Assembly (NCBI GenBank): GCA_037367355.1
Contig: CM074697.1
Span: 1,240,001 to 1,304,000 of the forward strand
Length of the DNA: 64,000 nt
DNA from: Neoscytalidium dimidiatum
Lineage: Eukaryota; Ascomycota; Dothideomycetes; Botryosphaeriales; Botryosphaeriaceae
Direction of reading: 5' to 3'
Of the stretch, positions 11,110 to 22,316 are shown piece by piece. A program made the translations under genes and the position numbers. Numbering within the stretch: the first letter of the stretch is position 1; every line of letters starts with the position of its first letter. The notes under the pieces are model-generated. The model had not been told where the DNA came from. It saw only the letters and a list, made by a program, of their open reading frames with translations, and did no database searches.

Positions 11110-12621
11110 TTAGTTGGCGCTGTTGTTGACCCCCGCTGCGCCACTCTTGAACTGCTCGTAGCCCTCCTTTGCCGCCTGCTGCACGGAAGTCTTGCCCGCA
11201 CTGGAAGATCGCGTCAGCGTGGGGTGCGTGAGACGGGCGTCAGGTGATGACATACACAATCTCCTTGACCTTCTCCAGGATGTCCTTCCAGTCGGAGAAG
11301 ACGGTAAATGGGATGTCCTCGCGCACGCAGTACTGGATCAGGTCATGGCCCTTCTTGGCAAACAGCAGGTCCGTCTCGCGTGCCGCTGACAAGTCGGATA
11401 CGCCATCGCCCGCATAGAACATGGTGGGACGCTGGCCTTCCGGCAGTTGGGCGTAGGGGCGCAGCGTGAGCGACTTGTCGTGCCCGAATCCGCTGCGTGA
11501 CCGTCAATACTGCCACTCTCTGCCGATCTCCTCCACCCCGGAGTCCGCGCCGCAAGCTTACCTGTCGTCATGGAAGACGATCTGCCAGCCACCCTCCTCG
11601 TTGATGCTGCTTTTGCCGGGCCGGGTGGCGACCTGGTTGCCGACCACCTGCATCTTGACGTAGTCGGGGCCGACGAGGTGTTCGAGGAGAGCCTTGATGA
11701 TGGGCTCCATGCCCGACGAGAGAACGACGACCGGGACGTTGTTCGCAAGGGCCCACTTGAAGAACTCGTTGAAGTAGGGGTCAAGCTTGATGTTCTCTAC
11801 AAGGTACTTGATGCACTGGTCGTAGGGCTTCTTGACGCTGTCCATCATCTCGCGGAACGAGTCCCTGAACGTCTTGGTACCATTGAGGGTGTCGATATTG
11901 CCCTGACGCCTCAGGTCATAGCCGAAGCCAATGTTATCGGTCTTGAGGGCGGTTAATACCTGCTGCTACCTCGGAAGTGTTCGAAGACGCACCATGAAGT
12001 CATTGCCTGCAAAGGGTTAGTCTATCATTTCTTCTTCTGAGTAGGAAAGTTATTGTGAGAGCGCTGGGGCTAGGGGGTTGTGATGGCCTATCTCCTGCCT
12101 AGTCTGTATATCAGATGTGGAAATGGTGTTCGGTGGGCGAGCTGTAGACGAACGTGGTGGAGGTGGAAGCTCAAGTTCGGAAGCAGAAGGTTTCAGACGA
12201 TAAAGTGTCCTCATAGACAGACCCAACAAGGGGCGCACTTCTCTCGTGATCGTATGACTGCTTCAACTACGCACAAATCGATGTATGGATATCTGAACAC
12301 GTCTGGCATCGACCACCACTAGCCAGGGCTCAAACCTCCAGGCATGGATGTCCTGATCCAGAATGCTCAGAGGACAGATTCCCGTTTGTACGCATGACAG
12401 GCAGAGCCAGCCACAGCTTGCAAACTTGAAGGTCCCAGCCTCAACGGGCTGTTCGCCGGGTAACCGCCGGCTTTGATCTCAGACCGAACAATTCATGGAG
12501 AAACGGCGCAATAACAAAAGTGGCACTCACTGTCTTGGAGGGTAATGGTGCCATCGAAATCGGTGAAAAAGACAAACTTGGGGTTGGACTGCATAGCCCA
12601 GAGATCAGGAACACTGCCCAT
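11110..12621 (-). CDS. HAD-superfamily phosphatase, Pyp1 (YNL010W)-like
   Basis: Five exons on the minus strand: 12621-12531, 12006-11993 (14 nt), 11941-11562, 11492-11256 and 11200-11110; 270 residues. HAD motif I is FTDFDGTIT (nucleophile Asp about residue 20), motif II VVVLSSGMEP (Ser), and motif III/IV is a Lys followed by FYAGDGVSDLSAA with the metal-binding Asp pair. The sequence order, including DSNDFMTDNIGFG and GFGHDKS, matches the yeast YNL010W/Pyp1 family, phosphoserine-phosphatase-like enzymes reported to dephosphorylate polyol phosphates. Soluble, no targeting signal. The 14 nt exon is required: joining exon 1 directly to exon 3 loses the SNDFM block and breaks the frame. Intron 1 (12007-12530, 524 bp) is unusually long for this locus. 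It shares a 448 bp divergent promoter with she9. Confidence 0.9.
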
Positions 12622-13069
12622 GGTGTTGAGTGAGATCTAAGGAGAACGACTGAACGAGGGAAGGCGGCAAATTGATGGTCTAAGAGTCAAGAACACCAGT
12701 CTATCTGGGGAGGAGATGTAAAAAGAGAAGAGGTCTACTTCTATGAGGAGAGCAGGGCAAGAGGAAAGAGTTGAAGGAGACAGAGCCAAGTCAACAAAAA
12801 ATCGCAATTTCGCCTTCCGACTTGATCAGCCCCGCGGTCGCAGCCAAAACCGACCGGTGCAACGTGGGGTCCTGGGAGAAGCTGAGCCGCTGACGCAGAA
12901 GCGCTTGGCCGGAGCCCTCACCGCCGAACTGTCCGCCGTTCGCCGCCTGTGGACCGCCCGCCGAGCGCGTCTACCGCAAGCCGGCGTAAGGCGAGCTGTC
13001 CACCTGCGCTCTCTTCCCACCGCACCAACTCCATCCCAGCTCCAGCGGGTGTGTCACCGTCTCTCAGAC
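12622..13069. promoter_or_regulatory. Divergent promoter, PYP1-like (-) / she9 (+)
   Basis: 448 bp between the two start codons. The she9 frame is open upstream of its chosen ATG back to 12743, but that stretch has no conserved or mitochondrial-presequence character. No clear TATA box. Confidence 0.5.
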
Positions 13070-14664
13070 ATGCGCCCGGCGCTGCAGCACGCCGCCCGCT
13101 CCCTCACCGACTATGCTGTCCTAACTTTCGCCCAAGCCCGCCCTATTGCACAAACATCCCATTCAGTCTGCTTCCAGTGCAAGCTCCGCGCCTTCTCCGC
13201 TGCCCCGCTACCGACGACTAAGAGGGCGTTGCGGCCGTCTGCCTCCATAGCTATTCGGCAATGGTCTTCTACCGCAAGGGCCCTGCAGGAAAAGCCTCCA
13301 GCTAGCCCGCAGGATCCCCAATCTCCAGTAATCGAGGATGCCGCAAAGCGGGCTTCCGATCCATCAGCCCAGCAGACGCCCGAGCTGCCCCCGTCTCCCA
13401 GCGAACCATCCGCTCCGCCTTCAAATGAAACAAACACGCCGCCTCCGCAATCTCCTTCTCGCCCTCAGCCCGAACGGGTCGAACAGGTTCCAGATGAACA
13501 GTTACCGTCACATCGTCAAGGCTTGCGCTGGGAAATATACAAGCGGGCATCGGCATATTTCGATGAGCTGCTACCAAAGCTCATTCTCGTCGGACAGAAA
13601 GTGAATAGCTACACTGGAACTGACTACTCGGGCATTGAAGCTCTTCGCAACGAGATCAAGCAACAAGGTGAGCCAAGTTCCGTATGAGCTTTCAGGGACA
13701 TGCTGACAATCGTGTAGAACGTCTTGTCAGGACTCGTCGCGCCGAGGTCGAAGAAGCGAAACGTCAGCTTGAAGCCGCTCAATCCCAGCAACAGGCATCG
13801 CAAAAGGAGGTCGTCGGTCTACTGGAACGGAAGCACTCGTGGTCGGCTAGCGATCTGGAACGCTACATGTCGCTGATACGCTCCGAACATCTCAATGACC
13901 AGGCTGTCCGAAGCGCCAAAGATGCTGTGCTTTCGGCGGATCGTGCCCTCGAGGAAGCTCGCGCCCACCTAGAGAAACGTGAGCGAGCTCAGTATCACGA
14001 GGAACAAATCTGGAGCGACACTATCCGCAGGAACAGTACCTGGGTCACAATCGGTCTTATGGGAGTCAATATCTTGCTACTTCTAAGCCAATTGGTTGCT
14101 ATCGAGCCTTGGAGGCGAAGGAGACTCGTCAGGGAAATCAAGAACGCCCTGGACGAGAGGGCCCTGGCCCCAGTAGTCCCACAGAGCGGTGTAGGCCCAG
14201 CTCCAACCGGGGCAGCTGATTTGCCTCACACGCCCGTCCCTGCTTATGCCACCGAGGACCCAACGGAGATTGCGGAGTCGGCCAAAGCCACCGCTCCTGA
14301 CTCTATCTCAGAGGAAATCGACGAGGTTGTCGAGCCTGCTGATGTCCCGCTTGAACGCATGGAACCAACGGAGACTCCAGTCACCGTGACTGCTGACTTA
14401 TCCGGTCCCGAGCCTACAATCCCTCTGCCGCCTGCTGACGCCAGACCTTACTCGAGGAAACGGCCCGTTCCGACCACACCGCAGGAGAAGGTCGCTGCCT
14501 TGGTGGAGGACTGGAGCCTCTACCTACACGACCTCTTCAGTGAGCGTGCTGTTTCGGTTCGTAAGGTCGACATCACCACCGCAGCACTCCAGGGTGTTGC
14601 GGCTGGTGCAGCCATCACAGGTGCCCTTGTATTGGCCTTTTTGAACGCCAGTGGAGGCAATTGA
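13070..14664 (+). CDS. she9: She9/Mdm33 mitochondrial inner-membrane protein
   Basis: Exons 13070-13667 and 13718-14664 give 514 residues. Start MRPALQHAARSL opens an Arg/Ser/Ala-rich, acid-poor presequence consistent with mitochondrial import; residues about 70-155 are a Pro-rich low-complexity linker. The conserved part starts at LRWEIYKRASAYFDELLPKL, runs through a long coiled coil rich in Arg/Glu/Ala (about 200-320, including RKHSWSASDLERYMSLIRSEH), then a membrane segment STWVTIGLMGVNILLLLSQL and a second hydrophobic segment at the C-terminus (AAGAAITGALVLAFLNASG). This order is the SHE9/MDM33 family, which shapes the inner membrane and influences mitochondrial morphology. The 50 bp intron has GTGAGC and TGTAG. 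The region between the membrane segments is acidic and poorly conserved. Confidence 0.9.
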
Positions 14665-15318
14665 AAGAACTCATAGATAAATGTATAACTTGTATAACAG
14701 GTATGGAGAATAGTAGAGAACTGACGGCATGAGATATCATTTGATCTGAATAGAAAACCCACATCCTACCCCGGTTGACACATAACGCGGTGATTCAAAA
14801 GGAGTGCTAATATGATCGTGTACCCCTGAATCAACTGGATACTTACTGAGAACCGGATGATCTTGGACATGCATACAGCGTGATCAGATGCCGAATGTAC
14901 AGTATATATCAAATATCTTCAATATTCCAGTCAAGAGTGCACCGCGGTATTCCCATAGACACGCCAATCTCTTCCAGGTTCTCTTACGACATCAAACCGG
15001 ATTAAAGGTGTGCCAACTTCTCAGATCCTCACATAGTTGCATAGACAATTTACTGACATCCTAGACCCTTTATGTGGAAGGTATGTGGACTCTTGCTTCT
15101 ATTATGCTCTCAAGCTGTAGATAGAATATTAATAGGAGAACGCCAATATCGACGGGCCACGTCTAAGCCTACGGCATGTAAAACCCGAAAAGCCTCCGCC
15201 AGAGGCACGAGCAGTGGTATCATTTCCCCAACATTCCTCTCCCTTTTACCTCTTTCGGCCTTCTCTTCTCATCGCTCTTTCCCTCCTGTCTCCTTTTTCC
15301 CGCTCTCCGCCCGTTCCC
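14665..15318. other. Intergenic between convergent she9 and ammonium transporter
   Basis: 654 bp, AT-rich in its first 500 bp, then C/T-rich downstream of the transporter stop codon (on the + strand). No gene seen. Confidence 0.6.
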
Positions 15319-16904
15319 TCAAGCCTCCTTCGCCTCCTTCCCATCCTCGCTCTGCTTCTGGCTGCTCGGCGCGCTCACGGGGGCCGGCTGGCCATGCGCC
15401 ATCTGGACCTGCTCGAGCAGAGTCCAGTCGCCGATCTGCTCGTCGAAGAACTGGTCGACGTCCAGGCCGATCATCTCGGCCTCCTCGCTGACGCGCAGGT
15501 GCATGCCGGGGATGAACTTCAGGATGTAGAGCAGGACGCAGCTGACGACGAAGGAGTAGCCGGAGATGGCGCAGATCTCGGCGAGCTGGCGGCCGACCTG
15601 GCGGCCGTTGCCGTCCATGGCGCCGGCGGCCTCGGTGCCCAGGCCGTCGAGCGAGGCGACCCAGGTCTGGGCGAAGATGCCGGTGAGGAAGGAGCCGATC
15701 ATGCCGCCGATGCCGTGCAGCTTGAAGACGTCCATGCCCTCGTCGATGTGCAGCCACTTCTCGACGTTCTGCACCGACGAGCAGGCCGCGCCCGTCAGGA
15801 AGCCGATGACGGCCGCGATCCAGAGCGACACGAAGCCCGCCGCGGGCGTGATGCCAACGAGGCCGGCGATGGCGCCCGAGCAGGCGCCCACGACGGAGAA
15901 CTTGCCCTTGTGCTTGATGTAGTCGACGACCACCCATCCGAGCACGCCGAAGCAGGCGGCCGTGTTGGTGTTGAAGCAGACGTACATGGAGCGGACCGAG
16001 GCGTTCAACGCCGAGCCGCCGTTGAAGCCGAACCAGCCGAACCAGATGAGGACCGTGCCTGGTGGGACGATGAGACGCTGTTCCATGGCTTTATGGATGA
16101 CAAAAAGGAGTGAGACTTACCAAGGAAGACGAGTGTGGTGTTGTGGGGCTTCAGGTGCGACGGCTCGCCAGCGTGCTTCCTCTTGCCAAGCACAAAGGCG
16201 TACGCCAGGGCGGACCAGCCGGAAGCAATGTGGACGGGACCGCCGCCGGCGAAGTCGAGCGAGGGCAGGTTGTACAGCCAGCCGTTGGAGTTCCAGGTCC
16301 AGCAGGCGATGGGGCAGTAGACGATGGTGGCCCAGAAGAAGGAGAAGATCAGCGAGGGCACGATGCGGCCGCGCTCAAAGGCGCCGCCGATGACGATCTG
16401 GACGGTGCACGCGCAGAACAGCAGCTGGTACAGGCAGAACACGATCTCGGGGAGGTACGCCGAGCCGGGGGAGGGCGCGACCTGCACGTCCATCAGACCG
16501 AAGTTCTTCAGGTCGCCGATGAAGGGGCCCGCCGTCCGGCTGTAGGCGAGGGAGTAACCCCAGAACATCCATTGGAAGGTGGTGACGGCCATGACCATGA
16601 AGGATTGGAAGAGGAGCGAGAGCGAGGATTTGCGTCGGGCGAGACCGCCGTAGAGCAGACCGATGCCAGGGATGATCATGAAGACGAGACAGGCGCAGAC
16701 CATCAGCCAGATGTAGTGGAACTCCAGACCCGTGTAGATGGCATTGACGTTGATGGCGGTAGGATCGCCGCCCTTGGGCTCGGACTCATCGAACTCCGGC
16801 TAATGGTGTTGTAAGCATCACGGTTTTTTTTTTTTTTAAAAAAAAAAGAAAGGAGTGATTGTGTTTAGAGGGACGGGTCTTACGGTAGGTGGGATTTCCG
16901 CCAT
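15319..16904 (-). CDS. Mep/Amt-family ammonium transporter
   Basis: Minus-strand exons 16904-16884 (21 nt), 16799-16121 and 16058-15319; 479 residues. The short first exon encodes MAEIPPT and joins PEFDESEPKGGDPTAINVNA. The rest is an 11-helix Amt/Mep/Rh channel: YIWLMVCACLVFMIIPGIGL in the first helix, the family signature DFAGGGPVHIASGWSALAYA with the first pore His, GTVLIWFGWFGFNGGSALNA, and the second pore His in KLHGIGGMIGSFLTG. The C-terminal cytosolic tail carries LRVSEEAEMIGLDVDQ, the conserved element that couples subunits in the trimer. It imports ammonium at the plasma membrane. The 1.9 kb upstream region has eight HGATAR sites, suggesting nitrogen-catabolite (AreA-type) control. 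Intron 1 contains a T14A10 palindrome. Confidence 0.95.
16824..16847. repeat. T14A10 perfect palindrome inside ammonium-transporter intron 1
   Basis: Fourteen T directly followed by ten A on the + strand. The arms can pair into a hairpin within the 84 bp first intron. It could also be a replication-slippage tract. Confidence 0.9.
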
Positions 16905-18790
16905 GTTGTCGACCCGTTGGAAGAAATGTTTTGGCGGCCTTTCTCAGTAATAGCGGATCTCCAACGACAGTTCGCTGGGCTTGATCACGACCGGGGGCCT
17001 CAAGATGTACGGATTCGGAAATCGCAGAGAAGGAAGCAAACGCGGTAAGGACACGGGAGGGAAGACATAGATATAAGTGCGCCCGCACGGATTTGAGTCA
17101 AGGCATTACCATCCGATCACAGACCCATCTCGGCGATGGGTAAGGAAAGGACCCCCATATTAGCGACGCTCTCCGCAGTACGAAAGATTACAGTTCCACG
17201 AACTCTTTTCGAGGCACCCTCATGGCTTGGCACTGATAAGGGACAGCCGTCGCCGAGCACCGGAGGGTCAAGCACGAGCAGTGCCGCAGCAAACATTCAC
17301 CTCCCCGGAACAAGCCAAGCGGACAAGACGCGGGCAAGCGGCCTTGGCGGCCGAGAGAATGGGGAAGGATTTGGGATGTGGGTTTCTGCAGCTGACATGA
17401 GCGCCGTGGTTCTGGCTTGTTCCGTCCAAAAGATAGTGGTAATGTACAGAACATAGCCGCGTTGCCGCCGGTGAACGGATGGCGATGATAGGGCAGCGGG
17501 CAACTTGAGCCTCAGGCACCACAAACGGTTAGTGATTCCATTCACTCACACGCGGCTGTCCGGCAGAGATTAATGAGAATAGTCGAGATTTGACTGGGGG
17601 GGCGCGAGCTGTGGCAGATGGCGGAAGAGCGGGCGAGGCGCCATCAAAGGAGGCCCCGGCGGGCTGGTTGGCGGATTTGCGTTTGCACGTTCTTCGCTGT
17701 TCTCCGGAATTTCAGACCGTTTGGGGTAAAGCTTGGGCAGGAGAGCCGGGGACATGGGCGACAAGGCACGCGAGACGATTGATTCGCGGGCGTGGCTCTC
17801 GAGGGCTATTGATAGTGAAAACGAGTCGCGCCTGATAAGGGAAGGCAGCTATAGATAACATGGGACATGCCGGACGGGCGGCGGGTGCGGCGTGGGACGC
17901 AAGCCGGCAAAAACTGTCTGCAGGGCCAGCAAGGCCGGCGGTTGGAGAGATCGGAGTGCGAAAGATTGCGGGATCGAGAAACGTGGTGTTGCTGGCTGGC
18001 TGGGCGATGAGCAAGGGGGAGGTGACCGGGGAGTGACGAGAACGGCCGGAAGGACGAGCTTATCGCAGGCGTTTCGATGCTGACGTTGGCTGCGGCGGGA
18101 GTGGAGCGCTGCCAGCCGAGCCCGCCGGAGACTGTGGCTGAAGCCCAGGCCGGAAACAAGAGGAGTTGCTCGTGCTTGCCACGAGTGCACCCCCAAATTC
18201 CCCAGGGCGAGGCTCTGATAAGCCCGCCGGCTGAGGTAATGCCATTCTCAAAGCGCATTCAAAACTGTTCCTAGTGCGGCGCCTGAGGCTTGACCACTCA
18301 CTTCACGGTATATCTAGCAACGCTCCACGGCGGATCTATACCTACTGCGTTGGTCAACAGCATTTGTTGCTTAGATACGCCGCTGTAGACCATCCCACCT
18401 TCCACGGGCCACCGGCATCTGCTTCGAGAATCCGTGTCGGGAATGCAACAGGAATGTCCCTTTCTAACCGCTCGCTAAGGCTGCTATGGAAACTGCCGCA
18501 CGAGAGATATTTTGGTGGTTTGCGCAAATATAGCCATCTCGTTTGAAGCTGAAGGCGAGATTCATACTTGTGTGCAGTGTTGTTCAACTAGATATCTGAA
18601 GAAACATCATGAGTACAATCACAATTGCTATACGTACAAACACCTGCCCCCTTCCATGCAACAGACTTTCCAAAACGCATTCAAAAACGAGAGGAACCAT
18701 CAAAACACCGCAGCAACACCTTCAACACCATGCCTGAAAGAGAGACTCGTCATGCAATCCATCATCGAGACGTATTGAAATCCTTTCTCC
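16905..18790. promoter_or_regulatory. Ammonium transporter upstream region with GATA-factor site cluster
   Basis: 1.9 kb without a gene, upstream of the transporter and downstream of the Lon stop. HGATAR matches: TGATAA 17234, AGATAG 17431, TGATAG 17486, TGATAG 17810, TGATAA 17833, AGATAA 17853, TTATCG (reverse) 18060, and TGATAA 18216. AreA/NIT2-type GATA activators bind such sites, often in pairs, and the 17810-17858 trio is tightly spaced. Function is inferred. Confidence 0.5.
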
Positions 18791-21694
18791 TCACAATCTG
18801 CTCTCCAGCGCACTCCATCCCTTCTCTCCTGGCCAGCGGGCCTCCGGCCACACATGGCGCATGGCTTCCCAAATGTGCGATACGTGCTCAATGCGAAGCC
18901 CCGCCTTGACTTCGTCCGGAAGATCCTTCGCATCCTTGCGGTTCCCCTCCGGCAGCAGAACCACCTCGACGCCCGCACGCAGCGCTCCGATCAGCTTCTC
19001 CTTGATCCCGCCGACCGGAAGCACACGCCCACGAAGAGAAATTTCGCCAGTCATGGCCAACCGAGGAGATACTTCTTTGCCAGTGAAAAGGGAAATGAGA
19101 GCGATGGTGTGGGCGAGACCAGCGGAAGGCCCATCCTTGGGGATGGCACCAGATGGGCAGTGGACGTGAATGCTGCGCTCCTTCATGATGTCCTCATTCG
19201 GGTTGGCTGTGAGGCCTAGCTCAAACGCATGCGCCTTGACCCATGTGAGAGCCACCTCGACTGACTCCTTGAGGACATCGCCCAACTTGCCCGTGAGCTG
19301 CACGCGCCCGCTGCCAGGCATGTCTGCAACTTCAATGAAAAGGATGCTACCTTGGCCACCGGTACTGTAGGCAACGAGGCCGGTGACAACACCCGGACGT
19401 GAATGACGCTCGGCGAGCTCTTCGCTAAACGTCTCGACGCCGAGGATCTTTTCCAAATCGTCCAGAGTCACCTCAGGCTGATAGTGTTGCAGACTCTCAC
19501 CATCACTAGCCTCTGCATACTCGACCGCTTTGTACCGGCACACGCTACCGAGTTCGCGCTCGAGGTTCCGGACGCCAGACTCCCGCGTGTAAGAAGTGAT
19601 GATCTTGTCAATGACCTCCTCCGGCAGGAGAACCTTGTCTGAGGCTAGACCGTTCGTCATGATTTGCTTAGGCAGCAAATGCCGCATAGCGATGTGCCTC
19701 TTCTCCAATGTCGTGTAGCCCGAGAGCTGAATTGTCTCCATGCGGTCGAGCAAGGGCGGTGGAATGGTGTCAAGGGTGTTCGCTGTTGCGATGAACAAGA
19801 CCTTGCTCAAGTCAATGGGGATGTTGATGTAATGGTCGGTGAAAGTGTGGTTCTGTTCAGGGTCCAAAACCTCGAGCATGGCAGCGGATGGGTCGCCGTT
19901 GTGGTTTGACATGCCGATTTTGTCAATCTCATCAAGCAAGAATACCGGGTTAGCAACGCCGACCTTCTTCAAGCCTTGGACAATAAGACCGGGCATTGCT
20001 GCCACGTAGGTTCTCCGGTGGCCACGGATCTCAGCCTCATCGCGCACACCTCCCAAAGAGATGCGGTGGAATTTGCGACCCAAGGCGGTAGCAACAGACT
20101 TGGCAAGACTGGTCTTTCCGGTTCCCGGAGGACCAACGAGCAAGAGGATAGGCGACTTGTCGACCATGCGCTTCTTCTCGAGAAGGCGAAGTTCCGCCTC
20201 ACTCGGCTCCTTCGCGGTGGCCTTCTCCAGCGCAGCCTCTTTCTCCTCTTCCTCGGGCTTGTCCTTCTCTTCTTGCTCGGCGTCGTTAGAGTCTTTGGAG
20301 CTTTCCTTGATAGTTGGAGCGGCGAGTGACTTAATCTGGGCCTCGATGTCCGCGTTGACAGACTGCTTGAGTTTCAGGACAGCAAGATATTCGAGGAGGC
20401 GCTTCTTAATCTTCTCCAGCCCGTGATGGTCATCGTCCAGTTGCTTTCTTGCCCGTGCTAGTGTGTGTGCATCCAGCTGGTCCTCAGTCACCTTAGACCA
20501 CGGGATATCCGCCAGGTTCTCCAGGTAATTCCTGCAGACCTGGTACTCAGCCTGTGCGGGGTTCATCTTCTGGAGTCTCTGCAATTCCCTCTGCGCAACC
20601 TTCTGCGCCTCGGGACTCATCTTGGCCTCATCCAATCTCTTCTTGAGCTCATCCAACTCATTGCCCTCCTCTTGGCCACCTCCTCCGGCGCCGGCTCCCG
20701 GAAAGCCGGGGAATCCGGGGAAGCCGTTCATGTTGCTCAAATTGTTTGGCATCCGTAACCGTGCCTTGTTCCATCGCTCGATTCTCTCCGCGTCGATGCC
20801 GGCCGAAGGCTTGGCAGAACTGACTGTCATCATCCGGCTGCTGCCCTGGATGGTCTGAATCTGCTTCTGCAGGATCTCGATGACACGCTGCACGCGATCC
20901 TTGACGGAAACGGCGGCCAGAACGCGTAACTTCTCCTCGTGGGTGCATTCAATCGCGTTGGCAGCCATTACGTCAGCAAGCAGGCCGGCCTCGGAGACAT
21001 CTTTCTTTGCGATGAAAAGCTCCAGCCGTCGTGCCATCAAAGGAGTGATTGTAATGTTCATCCGGGGCAGTATTGAGGATAGCCGGACGAGGGCGAGGTA
21101 CTCGCGTGACAGCTGCTTGAGCTCGGAGAAGAGGTTGAGCATGGTGGCGTCGGTAGGATTGATAACTGCAGAGCCCACCAGGTTAGCACGGCAACCAGTT
21201 AGGGCATCATTACGAGTAGAGGGGTACATACACTCATCCTCGAGGTGGATCAATTCCGCCTCAAAGTAAGGTCGCTCCTGAATGATATTCTGCACCTTGA
21301 AGCGGCTGATGCCCTCGACTAGCAGGCTCAACTCGCCCTGGCCGCGGCCCTGTACTCCGGAAACCTTTGCGACAGCGCCGTAGGAGAATAGGTCATCCTT
21401 GGTGGCGTGGACGGGGTCCTTGACATCGGGCTTGGCCGTCTTCTTCTTTGCGGCGGCATCGGAGTCGAGGAGGCGCTTGCCGTCACGAGAGAGAAGTGGT
21501 GAGTTCAGCGGAACGCAGCCTATTGTGACGGGCGCATCGTTCTTGGGACTTGCTGCGCGGCTGTAGATATGTGCGAGAAGGGAGGCGACATCGGCACGGT
21601 TGACGATTGGGAGGTTGAGCGTCACGCCTGGGAACAAGGTGGAAGGCGCGGCTAGAGGGATGAGAGGTAGAACCTTGGACTTTGGGGTCGCCAT
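18791..21694 (-). CDS. Peroxisomal Lon protease (Lon2 type)
   Basis: Minus-strand exons 21694-21232 and 21165-18791; 945 residues. Start [16 protein letters not shown] is chosen over an in-frame ATG 25 codons upstream because the conserved LON N-domain begins directly after it. Domains: LON substrate-binding domain (about 10-250), AAA+ module with Walker A GPPGTGKT at about 499 and Walker B FLLDEIDK, then the protease domain with catalytic Ser835 (KDGPSAG) and Lys878 (GIKEK), spaced as in bacterial Lon. The protein ends in SRL, a type 1 peroxisomal targeting signal, and has no mitochondrial presequence; it should act in peroxisomal matrix quality control. The 66 nt intron (21166-21231) is in frame and stop-free, so exclusion rests on its donor GTATGT, branch GCTAAC and TGCAG acceptor. 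Confidence 0.95.
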   Translation of the reverse strand: MATPKSKVLPLIPLAAPSTLFPGVTLNLPIVNRADVASLLAHIYSRAASPKNDAPVTIGCVPLNSPLLSRDGKRLLDSDAAAKKKTAKPDVKDPVHATKDDLFSYGAVAKVSGVQGRGQGELSLLVEGISRFKVQNIIQERPYFEAELIHLEDECMYPSTRNDALTGCRANLVGSAVINPTDATMLNLFSELKQLSREYLALVRLSSILPRMNITITPLMARRLELFIAKKDVSEAGLLADVMAANAIECTHEEKLRVLAAVSVKDRVQRVIEILQKQIQTIQGSSRMMTVSSAKPSAGIDAERIERWNKARLRMPNNLSNMNGFPGFPGFPGAGAGGGGQEEGNELDELKKRLDEAKMSPEAQKVAQRELQRLQKMNPAQAEYQVCRNYLENLADIPWSKVTEDQLDAHTLARARKQLDDDHHGLEKIKKRLLEYLAVLKLKQSVNADIEAQIKSLAAPTIKESSKDSNDAEQEEKDKPEEEEKEAALEKATAKEPSEAELRLLEKKRMVDKSPILLLVGPPGTGKTSLAKSVATALGRKFHRISLGGVRDEAEIRGHRRTYVAAMPGLIVQGLKKVGVANPVFLLDEIDKIGMSNHNGDPSAAMLEVLDPEQNHTFTDHYINIPIDLSKVLFIATANTLDTIPPPLLDRMETIQLSGYTTLEKRHIAMRHLLPKQIMTNGLASDKVLLPEEVIDKIITSYTRESGVRNLERELGSVCRYKAVEYAEASDGESLQHYQPEVTLDDLEKILGVETFSEELAERHSRPGVVTGLVAYSTGGQGSILFIEVADMPGSGRVQLTGKLGDVLKESVEVALTWVKAHAFELGLTANPNEDIMKERSIHVHCPSGAIPKDGPSAGLAHTIALISLFTGKEVSPRLAMTGEISLRGRVLPVGGIKEKLIGALRAGVEVVLLPEGNRKDAKDLPDEVKAGLRIEHVSHIWEAMRHVWPEARWPGEKGWSALESRL

Positions 21695-22316
21695 CAATGA
21701 ATCCGAGAGGCGGTAGGGACTGTACGGTTGGAAGAGCTGGAGTGGATGTGAGTGCTGGGGATACAGCAACGGGAGCGGAGGTGGGGAATATGCTCGAAGC
21801 TGTGGAGCTCAGCTATCGGACGAGACCCTGATAGGGCCGAGGTAAAGTCAGGGCTTCGCATTCCCACGTCACCTCTGCACGTGAGGCACAAGCACGTCCC
21901 ACGCTTCCGACAACACCAGGCTCCGAAAGCGCTGCTGATCTAGAATGGTCTACGCTGCACGTCGCCTCCGCTTCGCCGCCGCCGGCCCGCTCGAAGGGTC
22001 GCTGTTGGACCCTTCAAACGAGCAATGTGCGCCGAGCCGCTCCTGCATCTTTTCCGACGCACATCCTGCCCCAGGCCCCACTTCCGAAGTTCCGACGGCA
22101 TGCAGATCGTCTATCGTACTGTACATAGCGATGCTCGATTAATATGGGCATTTGCAACACCATTGTCCCGGCTCCAAACACCCTCAACGCCCTGCTACAG
22201 ATAATGCGCTATGTGTCAACACCTTGAACAATGAAAACAAAACTGCCCAAGCCATGACGCTCTGGCAACTCGGTGGGCGGCAATAGCCGAACGAGTAGTG
22301 TGTCGAATTGCCACAT
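21695..22316. promoter_or_regulatory. Lon2 promoter and rrn6 3' flank
   Basis: 622 bp. A small + frame at 21945-22142 has no recognisable features. A CACGTG E-box lies at about 21877. No gene called. Confidence 0.45.

Noticed and set aside
15214..16814. Two + strand frames of 299 and 234 codons
   Set aside because: Antisense to the ammonium transporter; compositionally biased (Ala/Asp/Gly) and run through its real introns.
21694..21769. Upstream Lon start adding 25 residues
   Set aside because: The extra segment (rich in His, Pro, Leu) is not conserved in style and would not form a clear mitochondrial presequence; the SRL end argues for the peroxisome.
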